From: Methylomonas sp. ZR1
Lineage (GTDB): Bacteria; Pseudomonadota; Gammaproteobacteria; Methylococcales; Methylomonadaceae
Assembly: GCF_013141865.1 (NCBI RefSeq)
Contig: NZ_RCST01000001.1
Coordinates: forward strand, 558,001 to 622,000
Direction of reading: 5' to 3'
Length of the DNA stretch: 64,000 nt
The notes below the pieces were generated by a model. That model was not told the origin of the DNA and searched no databases. It saw only the letters and a program-made list of their open reading frames with translations. Shown in pieces: positions 36,907 through 46,165 of this stretch; within the stretch, counting starts at the first letter, position 1; each line of letters starts with the position of its first letter. Both the position numbers and the translations under genes were made by a program.

Positions 36907-37893
36907 TCAACAACCCCAGCGCAACGCAGCGGTATTCACCGGCGCATCCCAAAAACCCAGCATTTCTTCGTCCAGCAGCGTCAGCGTTAGCGAACAACCT
37001 GCCATATCCAGTGACGTAGTAAAGTTGCCTACCAGAGAGCGCTGGACGATCACGCCGCGTTCGCTGAAATATTGCCAGGCCAATTCGTAAATCAAATGTA
37101 GCTCTATCAATGGTGTGGCGCCGAAGCCGTTCACATGCAGCAACACGGCTTGGTCGGCGGCGGGTTGCAATTCATCGAAAATATGTCCGGCTAATTGGTC
37201 GACAATTTCGCTGGCGCTCACCAGCTTCTTTGTCTCGCGGCCGCGTTCGCCGTGGATGCCGACACCTAGCTCGATTTCGTCGTCGGCAATAGCAAAAGTT
37301 GGATGGCCCAAGGCCGGCACCGTACAGCTGGTCAAGGCGACACCCATCGAGGCGGTTGCTTGATTGACCCGTTCGCCCAGTGCCTTGCAGGTGGCTAAGT
37401 CAGCGCCGGATTCGGCGGCGGCGCCGACGATTTTCTCGACGATGGTGGTGCCGGCCACGCCTCTACGGCCGATGCTGTGGGTTTTGGGTAAGGAGATGTC
37501 GTCGTCAATCAAAACGCTGGCGTTGGGCAGGTCCAGCATCTCGGCGGCCATTTCAAAATTCATCACATCACCGGCATAATTTTTAACGATAAACAGCACG
37601 CCAGCGCCGCCGTCCATGGCTTGCGCCGCGGCCAGCATCTGGTCAGGCGTTGGTGAAGTAAATACCTGTCCGGGGCAGGCGGCATCCAGCATGCCGACGC
37701 CGACGAAGCCGCTGTGCAGCGGTTCATGACCGGAGCCGCCGCCGGAAATCAGCGCGACTTTGCCGGTTTTGCGCACGTTTCGATATACGAATTTTGGTTC
37801 CGGATTGAATTGCACGATGTCGGCATGGGCTTTGGCAAAGCCCTGCAGGCTGGTTTGCAGTAAGGTGTCCGGGCTGTCGATAAATTTTTTCAT
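36907..37893 (-). CDS. dhaK: Dihydroxyacetone kinase subunit DhaK
   Basis: A 328-residue substrate-binding subunit. GGGSGHEPLHSGFVG (residues 51-65) contacts the substrate and His214 in GVGIHGERG corresponds to the histidine that forms a covalent hemiaminal with dihydroxyacetone. With DhaL it yields dihydroxyacetone phosphate. In formaldehyde-assimilating bacteria this could recycle dihydroxyacetone, but the window does not prove that. It follows the HAD-IIA gene on the same strand with a 33-base gap. Confidence 0.94.
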   Translation of the reverse strand: MKKFIDSPDTLLQTSLQGFAKAHADIVQFNPEPKFVYRNVRKTGKVALISGGGSGHEPLHSGFVGVGMLDAACPGQVFTSPTPDQMLAAAQAMDGGAGVLFIVKNYAGDVMNFEMAAEMLDLPNASVLIDDDISLPKTHSIGRRGVAGTTIVEKIVGAAAESGADLATCKALGERVNQATASMGVALTSCTVPALGHPTFAIADDEIELGVGIHGERGRETKKLVSASEIVDQLAGHIFDELQPAADQAVLLHVNGFGATPLIELHLIYELAWQYFSERGVIVQRSLVGNFTTSLDMAGCSLTLTLLDEEMLGFWDAPVNTAALRWGC

Positions 37894-37926
37894 GATTCGC
37901 CTCCGCTGTTAGGGCGTGGAATGAGC

Positions 37927-38748
37927 TTAGAGTTTGCTGTGGCGCAAGCTTTCGGTGATGTCGCGTATGTCCGGCATAATCCAGGTTGGACCGAAATCCG
38001 CTGCAGCGACATCTTGTTCGGTGGATACGCCGCTGAGCACCATCAGGCTGCGGATGCCGGTGCGCACTGCGCCGAGAATGTCGGTATCCAGCCGATCGCC
38101 GATAGCGACAGTATAGGCGGGGTCGACATTCAGCAGGTTCAATGCCTGTCGATAAATAATAGGCTCCGGTTTACCGATAATCATCGGCTTAATGCCGGTG
38201 GAAGCGGTCAAGCCTGCCAGAATGGCACCGTTGCCATGTGTTTCGCCGCGTTCGGTAGGTAACGATAGGTCACCGTTGGTGCCGATGAAGTGCGCGCCGG
38301 CTCGCAGATTCAGGGTGGCGGTGGCCAGTTTGTCCCAGCTCAGTTCTCGGTCCATGCCGCAAACCACCAGATGTGCGCGCTGATCCGGCTCGGTCTCGTA
38401 AAGTCCGGTAAGTTTAAAGCCCAAATCCAGCAACGGTTGCCGGGCACCGATGCCGCCAATCACAAATACGCGAGTAGTCTCGGGATCGTAGCGTTCGGAC
38501 AAATATAGCGCTGTGGCCATGCCCGAAGTCAGAATCTCATTCAACGTTACCGTTACACCCATATTTGCCAGCTTATCGACATACTGTTCCGCTGTCAGGC
38601 TGGCGTTATTGGTGGCCAGGATAAAGGGTAGCTTTAGTTCGCGCAGAGTCTGAAAAAAATCTACGAGTCCGGCTTGAGCTCGGTCGCCGTGCCAAAGTAC
38701 CCCATCCATGTCTATGATCAGGGCGCGGATGTCGGTGAAAGCTTGCAT
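37927..38748 (-). CDS. HAD-IIA family sugar-phosphatase (NagD/phosphoglycolate phosphatase-like)
   Basis: A 273-residue hydrolase. Motif I is IIDMDGVLWHGD, motif II LATNNAS, and the late motifs read IIGKPEPIIYRQAL and AIGDRLDTDILGAVRTGI. A C2-type cap lies between motifs II and III. Substrate not identifiable. I chose ATG 38748; a TTG at 38796 would add 16 residues without a good ribosome site. Likely co-transcribed with dhaK, which suggests it handles a phosphorylated C3 or related sugar, but that is inference. Confidence 0.88.
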   Translation of the reverse strand: MQAFTDIRALIIDMDGVLWHGDRAQAGLVDFFQTLRELKLPFILATNNASLTAEQYVDKLANMGVTVTLNEILTSGMATALYLSERYDPETTRVFVIGGIGARQPLLDLGFKLTGLYETEPDQRAHLVVCGMDRELSWDKLATATLNLRAGAHFIGTNGDLSLPTERGETHGNGAILAGLTASTGIKPMIIGKPEPIIYRQALNLLNVDPAYTVAIGDRLDTDILGAVRTGIRSLMVLSGVSTEQDVAAADFGPTWIMPDIRDITESLRHSKL

Positions 38749-38897
38749 AAACGGTCTCGGTTGTTTGGGTTGTTTAAATGGGGTTTGTGTCTGCAAAGTC
38801 TGATATTTGGCGCTAAAAATGTCAGGAATTTGCGGTGCGGAAGAATTGCATACATCACCGCCTGCTGTCCAGTTAGCCGGGATTGGTGGTATTTTCC

Positions 38898-38926
38898 TTG
38901 ACTAATTGTTTGTAACCTAGTTTAAT
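38898..38926 (+). promoter_or_regulatory. Sigma-70 promoter of the tRNA-Phe genes
   Basis: TTGACT (38898-38903), a 17-base spacer and TTTAAT (38921-38926) followed by a GC-rich discriminator (GCGCGG). The first tRNA begins 15 bases after the -10. The GC-rich discriminator is typical of stringently controlled stable-RNA promoters. Confidence 0.8.
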
Positions 38927-38940
38927 GCGCGGCTCTTGAC

Positions 38941-39016
<76 letters not shown>

Positions 39017-39039
39017 TTCTTGTTTTAGGTTAAGTCGCT

Positions 39040-39115
<76 letters not shown>

Positions 39116-39163
39116 CCTGAACAAATATTCCCCTCGCAATAGCGTTTGATCGGCTAGAGTCTC

Positions 39164-39286
39164 TCAAATCCAAGATTTTCCTTGTTTCAGTCGGTAAGTA
39201 GCTGACGAATAGCGGCTCGGTTCAATGCCATACCTTTGGACGATTTCGATGGTGAGCGAGTCTGCGGGCTCTGTCTCCTGTGTCAT
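39164..39286 (-). CDS. Candidate 40-residue ORF beside the tRNA-Phe pair
   Basis: A minus-strand ATG to TGA frame encodes MTQETEPADSLTIEIVQRYG, then IEPSRYSSATYRLKQGKSWI, which reads like a genuine small protein. AAGG lies directly against the ATG, too close for an ideal ribosome site. Not recognised; it could be the remains of an element once integrated at the tRNA gene. The rest of 39116-39375 shows nothing else. Confidence 0.3.
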   Translation of the reverse strand: MTQETEPADSLTIEIVQRYGIEPSRYSSATYRLKQGKSWI

Positions 39287-39375
39287 CCTTGTAAATTTCG
39301 GTGTGAATACAATTCTGTCGAGAGTGTAGGTTTCAGGATTTAGCCAAGTACTTGTACAGTGGCGTGGAATGTCGA

Positions 39376-39404
39376 TTTACATCCTTGAAAGATATGGTTA
39401 TAAT
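39376..39404 (+). promoter_or_regulatory. Sigma-70 promoter of the rimP-nusA-infB operon
   Basis: TTTACA (39376-39381), exactly 17 bases, and a perfect TATAAT (39399-39404). The transcript would carry a leader of about 245 bases before rimP, containing the two terminator hairpins listed next and no ORF I can support. Confidence 0.75.
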
Positions 39405-39535
39405 TCGGTTTTTAATTTTTCGCCGCAGTTTTTGAGGCGGTAAATTGTTTCCTGATAAGCGTGGTTTTTTGAGATTGTTGTCTCGATAAGCGAGTGAGTT
39501 GTCCTCAATGCTGTTTCAGGCGTGGTTTTGCTAAG

Positions 39536-39559
39536 AAAGCCCCTTTCAGGGGTTTTTTC
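39536..39559 (+). terminator. Intrinsic terminator 1 in the rimP leader
   Basis: GCCCCT and AGGGGT pair around a three-base loop and are followed by a T run (39553-39558), about 125 bases after the expected transcription start. Confidence 0.75.
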
Positions 39560-39610
39560 TTTTGTGGGCTTTCGAAAAACGCGAAGCCCACGGGTTTTGG
39601 TTGTTTATGG

Positions 39611-39634
39611 AAGAGCCTGAGGCTCTTTTTTTTT
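39611..39634 (+). terminator. Intrinsic terminator 2 in the rimP leader
   Basis: AAGAGCC (39611-39617) pairs with GGCTCTT (39621-39627) and runs into nine T residues, ending only 23 bases before the rimP ATG. A textbook terminator placed where it could act as an attenuator. Confidence 0.8.
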
Positions 39635-39657
39635 GGGTTTGAAAAGGTGAGGCGTTA

Positions 39658-40143
39658 ATGAAACAGGCTCCTGAACATTTGGTGGAATTGATCGAGCCAA
39701 TTGTGGAAGGTCTTGGCTATGAGTGTGTGGGGATAGAGTACAACCCGCATCCAACACACGGCATGTTGCGCATTTATATCGACAGCGACAATGGGATATT
39801 GCTGGACGATTGCACCAAGGTTAGCCACCAGATTAGCGGGGTGCTGGATGTCGAAGATCCGATTCAAGGTGAATACCATCTGGAAGTATCCTCGCCGGGT
39901 GCGGATCGGCCGTTTTTCAAACTCAGCCAGTTTCAACGTTTTTTGGGGAGCACTGTGCTGGTGAGCTTATTCAAGCCCATCGATAAACGCCGCAAAATTA
40001 CCGGCCAGATCAAGGTGGTCGAAGACGATGCCATTCTGGTACAGGATGGTGAGCAGTTGTTAAAAATCCCGTTTCAGGCAATGAGCAAGGCACGCTTGGT
40101 GCCGGATTACATAATCAATAAAGGAGGTCGCAGTGGCAAATAA
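39658..40143 (+). CDS. rimP: Ribosome maturation factor RimP
   Basis: A 161-residue protein needed for 30S subunit assembly. Visible family segments are LVELIEPIVEGLGYECVGIEY, LRIYIDSDNGILLDDCTKVS and the LEVSSPGADRPFF motif near residue 77. First gene of the conserved rimP-nusA-infB run. Its last codons overlap the nusA GTG start, which is preceded by AAAGGAGG. Confidence 0.97.
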   Translation: MKQAPEHLVELIEPIVEGLGYECVGIEYNPHPTHGMLRIYIDSDNGILLDDCTKVSHQISGVLDVEDPIQGEYHLEVSSPGADRPFFKLSQFQRFLGSTVLVSLFKPIDKRRKITGQIKVVEDDAILVQDGEQLLKIPFQAMSKARLVPDYIINKGGRSGK

Positions 40144-41644
40144 AGAAATTTTATTGGTGGCAGATGTTTTTGCTAACGAAAAAGAAATAGACAAGGAAAT
40201 TATCTTTCAGGCCATTGAATCCGCTTTGGAAGCGGCGACTGTCAAGCGTTACGAAAATCCAATTAAAGCTAGAGTAGCCATTGATCGGCATACTGGTGAT
40301 TACTTGACTTATCGGCGGTGGTTGGTCGTCGATGCGAATCCCGAGATTAACGGCGACGTCGAACATCCTGGCTGGCAGGTGTTGCTGGAAGTTGCGCAAT
40401 TCGATAATCCCAATATTCAAGTTGGTGATTATGTGGAAGAAGAAATCGAATCGGTCGATTTTTGCCGGATTGCCGCGCAAACTGCCAAGCAAGTCATTAT
40501 TCAGAAAGTGCGCGAAGCCGAGCGCAAGAAAATTGTCGAAGCCTATCAGGACCGGGTTGGCGAGTTGGTCACCGGTGTTGTCAAACGCTTGGAGAAAGGC
40601 AGTGTTTACCTGGATTTGGGTGGTCATGTCGAAGCCTATATTGCCCGGGAAGATATGATCCCGAAAGAGCCGGTTAGAATGGGTGATAGGGTGCGTGGCT
40701 ATTTGAAAGCCGTACGTTCCGAGCCGCGCGGTCCGCAGCTGTTTGTCAGCCGCACCGCGCCTGAATTATTGATTGCGCTGTTTCGTTTGGAAGTGCCGGA
40801 AGTCGGTGAAGGTTTGATTGATATTTTGGCGGCGGCTCGCGATCCCGGGTCCCGCGCAAAAATCGCTGTCAGAGCCAACGATCCGCGCCTGGACCCCGTT
40901 GGTGCTTGTGTCGGTATGCGTGGCTCCAGGGTTCAAGCCATCTCTAATGAATTGGCGGGCGAGCGGGTCGATATTATTTTATGGAACAGCAACGACGCGC
41001 AATTCGTGATTAATGCCATGTCGCCGGCCGAAATTCAATCGATCGTGGTCGACGAAGATAAGCACAGCATGGACGTGGCGGTGGCTACCGACAGTTTGTC
41101 GCAAGCTATCGGTCGTGGCGGCCAAAATGTCCGTCTGGCAACCGAATTGACGGGTTGGGAATTAAACATTCAAGATGCTGCGCAAGTAGATAAAAACCAC
41201 GACGAAGCTGCAGCCAAATCCAAGCAGCAGTTCATGGAGTTGTTGGATGTCGATGAAGAAATCGCCAGCATTTTGGTTGATGTGGGATTGAATAACATCG
41301 AGGAAATTGCGTACATCCCCGTCGACGAAATGCTGGAAATCGAAGGCTTCGACGAAGAGTTGGTGGAAGCTTTGCGCACTCGCGCCAAGGATGCTTTGTT
41401 GATCAGTGCTATCGCATCCGAAGAAAAAATTGAAACCGCCGTGCCTAGCGAGGAATTGATGGCGATGGAAGGCATGGACGAAGAGTTGGCGCACCAAATG
41501 GCGGCCAAGGGCATTGTGACCCTGGACGATTTGGCGGAGCAGGCGATAGACGACATTATCGAATTTACCGGCATGACCGAGGAGCGTGCTGGTAAACTAA
41601 TCATGAAAGCCCGCGAATCTTGGTTCGCAGAGGATAAGGGCTGA
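40133..41644 (+). CDS. nusA: Transcription termination/antitermination factor NusA
   Basis: A 503-residue protein that binds RNA polymerase and nascent RNA. In order: N-terminal polymerase-binding domain, S1 domain (about residues 135-200, [20 protein letters not shown]), two KH domains ([28 protein letters not shown]), and two helix-hairpin-helix repeats at the C-terminus as in E. coli NusA. GTG start with a very strong ribosome site. The leader terminators upstream of rimP could allow feedback control. Confidence 0.98.
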   Translation: MANKEILLVADVFANEKEIDKEIIFQAIESALEAATVKRYENPIKARVAIDRHTGDYLTYRRWLVVDANPEINGDVEHPGWQVLLEVAQFDNPNIQVGDYVEEEIESVDFCRIAAQTAKQVIIQKVREAERKKIVEAYQDRVGELVTGVVKRLEKGSVYLDLGGHVEAYIAREDMIPKEPVRMGDRVRGYLKAVRSEPRGPQLFVSRTAPELLIALFRLEVPEVGEGLIDILAAARDPGSRAKIAVRANDPRLDPVGACVGMRGSRVQAISNELAGERVDIILWNSNDAQFVINAMSPAEIQSIVVDEDKHSMDVAVATDSLSQAIGRGGQNVRLATELTGWELNIQDAAQVDKNHDEAAAKSKQQFMELLDVDEEIASILVDVGLNNIEEIAYIPVDEMLEIEGFDEELVEALRTRAKDALLISAIASEEKIETAVPSEELMAMEGMDEELAHQMAAKGIVTLDDLAEQAIDDIIEFTGMTEERAGKLIMKARESWFAEDKG

Positions 41645-41658
41645 GGCAGGAGGATACT

Positions 41659-44370
41659 ATGAGCGATAAAACAGTACAGGAATTGGCAGAGGTTGTTGGC
41701 ATCCCTTTGGAGCGTTTTATAGAACAATTGAAGGAAGCCGGCTTGACCGCCAGCGCGCCCGACGATGTGATAAACGATGAAGAGAAAGTCAAATTACTCG
41801 CGCACTTGCGCAAGCGCCACGGCAAGTCGGACGCCGATCAGGAAGCCGCCGCCCCCAAACGCATTACTTTGAAACGCAGTACCAAAACCGAATTAAGGCA
41901 ATCCTCACCGCCGGGTACCGCGGTGAAAACCGTCAGTGTCGAGGTTCGCAAGCAAAAGACTTATATCAAGCGCAGCGATGCCTCCTCTGTAAACGACGAA
42001 CTAAGACAGGCCGAATTAGCCAAACAAGCTTTGGAAGAACAGAGACGGCAACAAGCTATCGAAGAAGAAAAACGTAAGCAATTGCACGAACAGAAGGCTG
42101 TACAGTCTGCCGCAGAAGAGCAAGTGGTGGACAGCGCGGAAATTGCTCAGTCGGTTGATGCGTCCGCACCCGCTGTGACGGTGAGTGCGGAACCGGTTGC
42201 TGCAGAGCAGCAGGTGGCCGAGGCGTTGCCGGTTGTTGCAGAAGTCCAGTCTGAGCGGGTCGCTAAGGCTGAAGCACCTGCACCGGTTGCGGCGCCGGAG
42301 CTGACCGAAGAGCAACGTCTGGAAAAAGAAAAGAAAGAAAGGCTGGAAGCTGCGGTGCAAAGAACCGCAGAAAAAGTCAAACAAAAAGCCGAAGCCAAGC
42401 AGCAACAAACCACGCTGCATAAGAAAAAAGCCGAATTCAAGCCCACTCGCGGCCCGTCTACCGATGGCGATATTGGCGGCGGCGGTGATGCCGCGCGTCG
42501 CGGCGGCAAAGGCAAAAAAGGCAAGGCGCCATCGCGTCGGGAAAAACCTGAATTCGAGATCGATGTCAATCAGGCTCGACATAAGTTTGAGAAGCCGGTG
42601 GCGCCGACTGTGTATGACGTCACCATTCCGGAAACCATCGTGGTTTCGGATTTGGCTGCAAAAATGAACATCAAGGCCGCTGAAGTCATCAAGCATTTGA
42701 TGAAGCTGGGCATCATGTCCACGATCAATCAAACCATCGACCAAGAAACGGCGGTGATTTTGGTTGAGGAAATGGGCCACAAAGCCATCATGCAGAGCGA
42801 AGATGACTTTGAACAGGAAATGCTGGCCGAGGTGCAAGGTGATAGCGACGAACGTAAAGTCCAATTACGCGCGCCTATTGTCACCATTATGGGTCACGTT
42901 GACCACGGTAAAACCTCTTTGCTGGATTACATCCGCAAAACACGGGTTGCTGCCGGCGAAGCGGGCGGGATTACCCAACACATCGGTGCTTACCAGGTTA
43001 AAACCGACCACGGTGCTGTCACCTTTCTGGATACGCCAGGCCATGCCGCGTTTACCGCGATGCGGGCACGTGGTGCGGAAGTAACCGACATCGTGATCGT
43101 AGTGGTGGCTGCTGACGACGGTGTGATGCCGCAAACCAGAGAGGCCATCGATCATGCGCGCGCCGCGAATGTGCCCATCATCGTGGCCTTGAACAAAATC
43201 GATAAACCGGAAGCGAATCCGGACCGTGTCATGCAAGAACTGGCCAACTTGAATGTGGTGCCGGAAGAGTGGGGCGGCGATGTGCAATTCCTGAGGGTAT
43301 CGGCGAAAGTGGGTACCGGTATTGATGAATTGATCGAAGCGCTGATCGTTCAGGCGGAAGTGCTGGAATTGAAAGCGCCGGTCGATGGCATCGCCTCCGG
43401 TATTTGTATCGAATCGCGTCTGGATAGAGGCCGCGGCGCGGTGGCGACGATATTGATTCAAAAAGGTACGTTGAGCAAAGGCGAGTTCGTCCTCTGCGGT
43501 CACGAATATGGCCGGATAAGGGCAATGTTCGACGAAAACGCCCACGCTATTAAGTCGGCTGGGCCTAGTATGCCTGTGGAGATTCTTGGCTTGTCGGGTA
43601 CCCCGGATGCGGGTGATGAATTCCTGGTGGTTCAGAATGAACGGGTTGCTAGAGAGCTTGCCGCTCACCGGGAAGACCGTAAACGCTCCAGTCGTCACGC
43701 GGCGCAACATGCGTCGAAATTGGACGACGTGTTCTCGCGGATGTCCGCCGGCGAAACGTCCACACTTAACGTCGTTATCAAAACTGACGTGCAAGGCAGT
43801 TTGGAAGCCTTGCGTGAGTCGTTGGTCGGTTTGTCCACTGAAGAAGTACAAGTTAAATGCATCTACGGTGGTGTCGGTGGTATTAACGAAGGCGACGCCA
43901 ACTTGGCTTTGGCTTCCAGCGCGATCTTGATCGGTTTCAATGTGCGTGCCGATGCGGTGGCTCGTAAATTGATCGAAGAAAAAGACATCGATCTGCATTA
44001 CTACAGCATCATCTACGAAGCGATCGATGAGGTGAAACGAGCCATTAGCGGTATGTTGGCACCGGAGATCCAGGAAAAAATCGTCGGTCTGGCCGAAGTA
44101 CGGGACGTATTCCGTTCGCCGAAATTCGGCGCGGTGGCCGGTTGTATGGTTATCGACGGCTTCGTCAAGCGCAATCTGCCGATTCGCGTATTGCGCAACA
44201 ATGTGGTGATATACGAAGGCCAGCTGGAATCCTTGCGCCGCTTCAAAGACGATGTCAATGAAGTGAAAATGGGCATGGAATGCGGTATCGGCGTGAAAAA
44301 CTACAACGATGTGCAAAACGGCGATCAGATCGAAGTGTTTGAACGTATCGAAGTCAGACGGGAAATCTAA
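41659..44370 (+). CDS. infB: Translation initiation factor IF-2
   Basis: A 903-residue GTPase that places fMet-tRNA on the 30S subunit. The N-terminal 290 residues are charged and repetitive (Glu/Gln/Lys/Ala-rich), then come the IF2_N segment and the G domain with [14 protein letters not shown] (G1), DTPGHAAF (G3) and NKIDK (G4). Domains II-IV follow, ending near [20 protein letters not shown]. The length is close to E. coli IF2-alpha (890). Confidence 0.98.
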   Translation: MSDKTVQELAEVVGIPLERFIEQLKEAGLTASAPDDVINDEEKVKLLAHLRKRHGKSDADQEAAAPKRITLKRSTKTELRQSSPPGTAVKTVSVEVRKQKTYIKRSDASSVNDELRQAELAKQALEEQRRQQAIEEEKRKQLHEQKAVQSAAEEQVVDSAEIAQSVDASAPAVTVSAEPVAAEQQVAEALPVVAEVQSERVAKAEAPAPVAAPELTEEQRLEKEKKERLEAAVQRTAEKVKQKAEAKQQQTTLHKKKAEFKPTRGPSTDGDIGGGGDAARRGGKGKKGKAPSRREKPEFEIDVNQARHKFEKPVAPTVYDVTIPETIVVSDLAAKMNIKAAEVIKHLMKLGIMSTINQTIDQETAVILVEEMGHKAIMQSEDDFEQEMLAEVQGDSDERKVQLRAPIVTIMGHVDHGKTSLLDYIRKTRVAAGEAGGITQHIGAYQVKTDHGAVTFLDTPGHAAFTAMRARGAEVTDIVIVVVAADDGVMPQTREAIDHARAANVPIIVALNKIDKPEANPDRVMQELANLNVVPEEWGGDVQFLRVSAKVGTGIDELIEALIVQAEVLELKAPVDGIASGICIESRLDRGRGAVATILIQKGTLSKGEFVLCGHEYGRIRAMFDENAHAIKSAGPSMPVEILGLSGTPDAGDEFLVVQNERVARELAAHREDRKRSSRHAAQHASKLDDVFSRMSAGETSTLNVVIKTDVQGSLEALRESLVGLSTEEVQVKCIYGGVGGINEGDANLALASSAILIGFNVRADAVARKLIEEKDIDLHYYSIIYEAIDEVKRAISGMLAPEIQEKIVGLAEVRDVFRSPKFGAVAGCMVIDGFVKRNLPIRVLRNNVVIYEGQLESLRRFKDDVNEVKMGMECGIGVKNYNDVQNGDQIEVFERIEVRREI

Positions 44371-44786
44371 TGGCAAGAGAGTTCGGCCGCAGTCAAAGGG
44401 TTGCATCGGAAATGCAGAAAGAGTTGGCGTCGATATTACAGCGTGATGTCGATGACAGCCGCTTGGGTTTTGTCACGATTAACGACGTCGAATTGTCCAA
44501 GGATTTGGCGGTTGCCAAGATATTCGTGACGGTGTTGGATGCCCAAGATGACGCTGCTAAGCGTGCTAATGTGAAGGTGTTGAACGAAATTTCGCCGTTT
44601 ATTCGGCATGAGCTGGCTAGGCGCATGCGTTTGCGGCATATCTCGGAACTGCATTTTTACTATGACCACTCCTTCGACACCGGGATGCGTGTCGCCGAGT
44701 TACTGGGCGATTTGCATCACGACGAAGTTAAGGATGCTGGTGCTGCGCCGGAAGCCGGGGCCGATAAACCGCAACAGGACGATTGA
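44370..44786 (+). CDS. rbfA: 30S ribosome-binding factor RbfA
   Basis: A 138-residue KH-fold protein for late 30S maturation. Motifs RSQRVASEMQKELASILQRDV, VAKIFVTVL and LRHISELHFYYDHSFDTG are typical. The ATG shares one base with the infB stop and the stop overlaps the truB start, so translation is coupled. A short acidic tail ends the protein. Confidence 0.97.
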   Translation: MAREFGRSQRVASEMQKELASILQRDVDDSRLGFVTINDVELSKDLAVAKIFVTVLDAQDDAAKRANVKVLNEISPFIRHELARRMRLRHISELHFYYDHSFDTGMRVAELLGDLHHDEVKDAGAAPEAGADKPQQDD

Positions 44787-45703
44787 TGGCAAAACGTAAG
44801 TCCGGGCGCGATGTACATGGCATCGTGCTGCTCGATAAACGTTTAGGCGCATCGTCCAATCAGGCCTTGCAGGAAGTCAGGCGATTGTTTAATGCCAACA
44901 AGGCCGGGCATACCGGGGCGCTGGATCCTCTTGCTACCGGTTTGTTACCCTTGTGCTTCGGTGAGGCGACCAAGGTCTCGGCATTGATGCTGGATGACGA
45001 TAAGCGTTATCAGGTAACGATACAATTGGGCGTGATGACCGATACCGGCGATAGCGAAGGTAAAATCGTCGCTGAAATGCCGGTGCCAGCCCTGGATGGC
45101 GTGCAGTTGCAAGCTTGTTTGCAGCATTTCACCGGGCCGATTGAGCAGGTGCCGCCGATGTATTCGGCGCTCAAGCATCAAGGCAAGAAGTTGTACGAGT
45201 TGGCTAGGGAAGGCAAAACCGTGGACCGTCAGCCCAGGGCCATCACTATTTATGAATTGCAGCTGTTAAATTTCGATGCCGAATTGGGGCAATTGAGGCT
45301 GGATGTATTTTGCTCTAAGGGTACTTATATTCGTTCGCTGGCGGAAGATATTGGTCACTGGTTGGGGACCTGCGGCACGGTAACTGCGTTACGCAGAACC
45401 AAGGCGGGTATGTTCGATCTGGAGCAAGCTTATACCCTGCAGCAGTTGCAGGCTATGGGCTTTGCAGAATTGCAGAATACCTTAATCGAACTGGATGTAC
45501 CCCTGAAGGCGATCCCGGAGGTATCTTTGTCTACTGAGCAGGCCGAAAAAATCAAGCTGGGTCAGCGCATAGCCTTTAACGGCGGTATGGCCGGCCAGGT
45601 CAGAATATACTCGCCGCAGGCCTTTTTGGGGTTGGGAGAAATTCTATTGGATGGTAAACTAGCGCCGAAAAAACTATTTCATTTGGAAGATCAAACAACT
45701 TGA
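44786..45703 (+). CDS. truB: tRNA pseudouridine(55) synthase
   Basis: A 305-residue enzyme forming pseudouridine 55 in the T loop of tRNAs. The catalytic aspartate lies in GHTGALDPLATGLLP near residues 37-51, and the family segments GVMTDTGDSEG and FCSKGTYIRSLAEDIG are present. ATG 44786 overlaps the rbfA stop; a TTG one codon upstream is in frame but unlikely. Normal length. Confidence 0.97.
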   Translation: MAKRKSGRDVHGIVLLDKRLGASSNQALQEVRRLFNANKAGHTGALDPLATGLLPLCFGEATKVSALMLDDDKRYQVTIQLGVMTDTGDSEGKIVAEMPVPALDGVQLQACLQHFTGPIEQVPPMYSALKHQGKKLYELAREGKTVDRQPRAITIYELQLLNFDAELGQLRLDVFCSKGTYIRSLAEDIGHWLGTCGTVTALRRTKAGMFDLEQAYTLQQLQAMGFAELQNTLIELDVPLKAIPEVSLSTEQAEKIKLGQRIAFNGGMAGQVRIYSPQAFLGLGEILLDGKLAPKKLFHLEDQTT

Positions 45704-45812
45704 TTTTCCGGGAAAAACCGCAAAGTTTCTACACCCTATTGTGGAGATAGCGGCTACACGGTCATCAAACGATGGCCTTTATTCAATCAAAATTAATCGA
45801 TAGGGATTAAGA

Positions 45813-46082
45813 ATGTCATTAACCGCAGAACAAAAAAAAGCCATTGTTGAAGAATACCGTTTGTCGGATACCGATACAGGTTCAACCGAAGTCCAAGTTG
45901 CTTTGTTGACCGCCAACATTAACCAGCTGACTCCGCATTTTGCGACCCATAAAAAAGACAACCACTCGCGCCGCGGCTTGCTGCGCATGGTAAACCAACG
46001 CCGTAAATTGCTGGATTACCTGAAAGACACAGATGTGGCTCGTTATCGTTCGTTGATCGAACGTTTGGGCATTCGTAAGTAG
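45813..46082 (+). CDS. rpsO: 30S ribosomal protein S15
   Basis: An 89-residue protein, exact family length, with [28 protein letters not shown] and [20 protein letters not shown] in pieces visible across the sequence. It binds the 16S three-way junction early in assembly. It lies 109 bases after truB and 83 before pnp, the standard order. Confidence 0.98.
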   Translation: MSLTAEQKKAIVEEYRLSDTDTGSTEVQVALLTANINQLTPHFATHKKDNHSRRGLLRMVNQRRKLLDYLKDTDVARYRSLIERLGIRK

Positions 46083-46091
46083 CACAAACTG

Positions 46092-46116
46092 GAAACGGCG
46101 CATCGGGCGCCGTTTC
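46092..46116 (+). promoter_or_regulatory. Hairpin between rpsO and pnp
   Basis: GAAACGGCGC (46092-46101) and GCGCCGTTTC (46107-46116) form a perfect 10-bp stem with a five-base loop and only a short following T run. In E. coli the same interval holds an rpsO terminator and an RNase III site controlling pnp; this hairpin may play a similar part. Confidence 0.6.
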
Positions 46117-46165
46117 TGCTTTAAGGCAAATTTTTAGCATAACCTTTAAACAAAGGAACCTTATA

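Noticed and set aside
42865..44406. A 513-codon minus-strand frame across infB
   Set aside because: A shadow of infB, His/Phe/Arg-rich, without family motifs or ribosome site.
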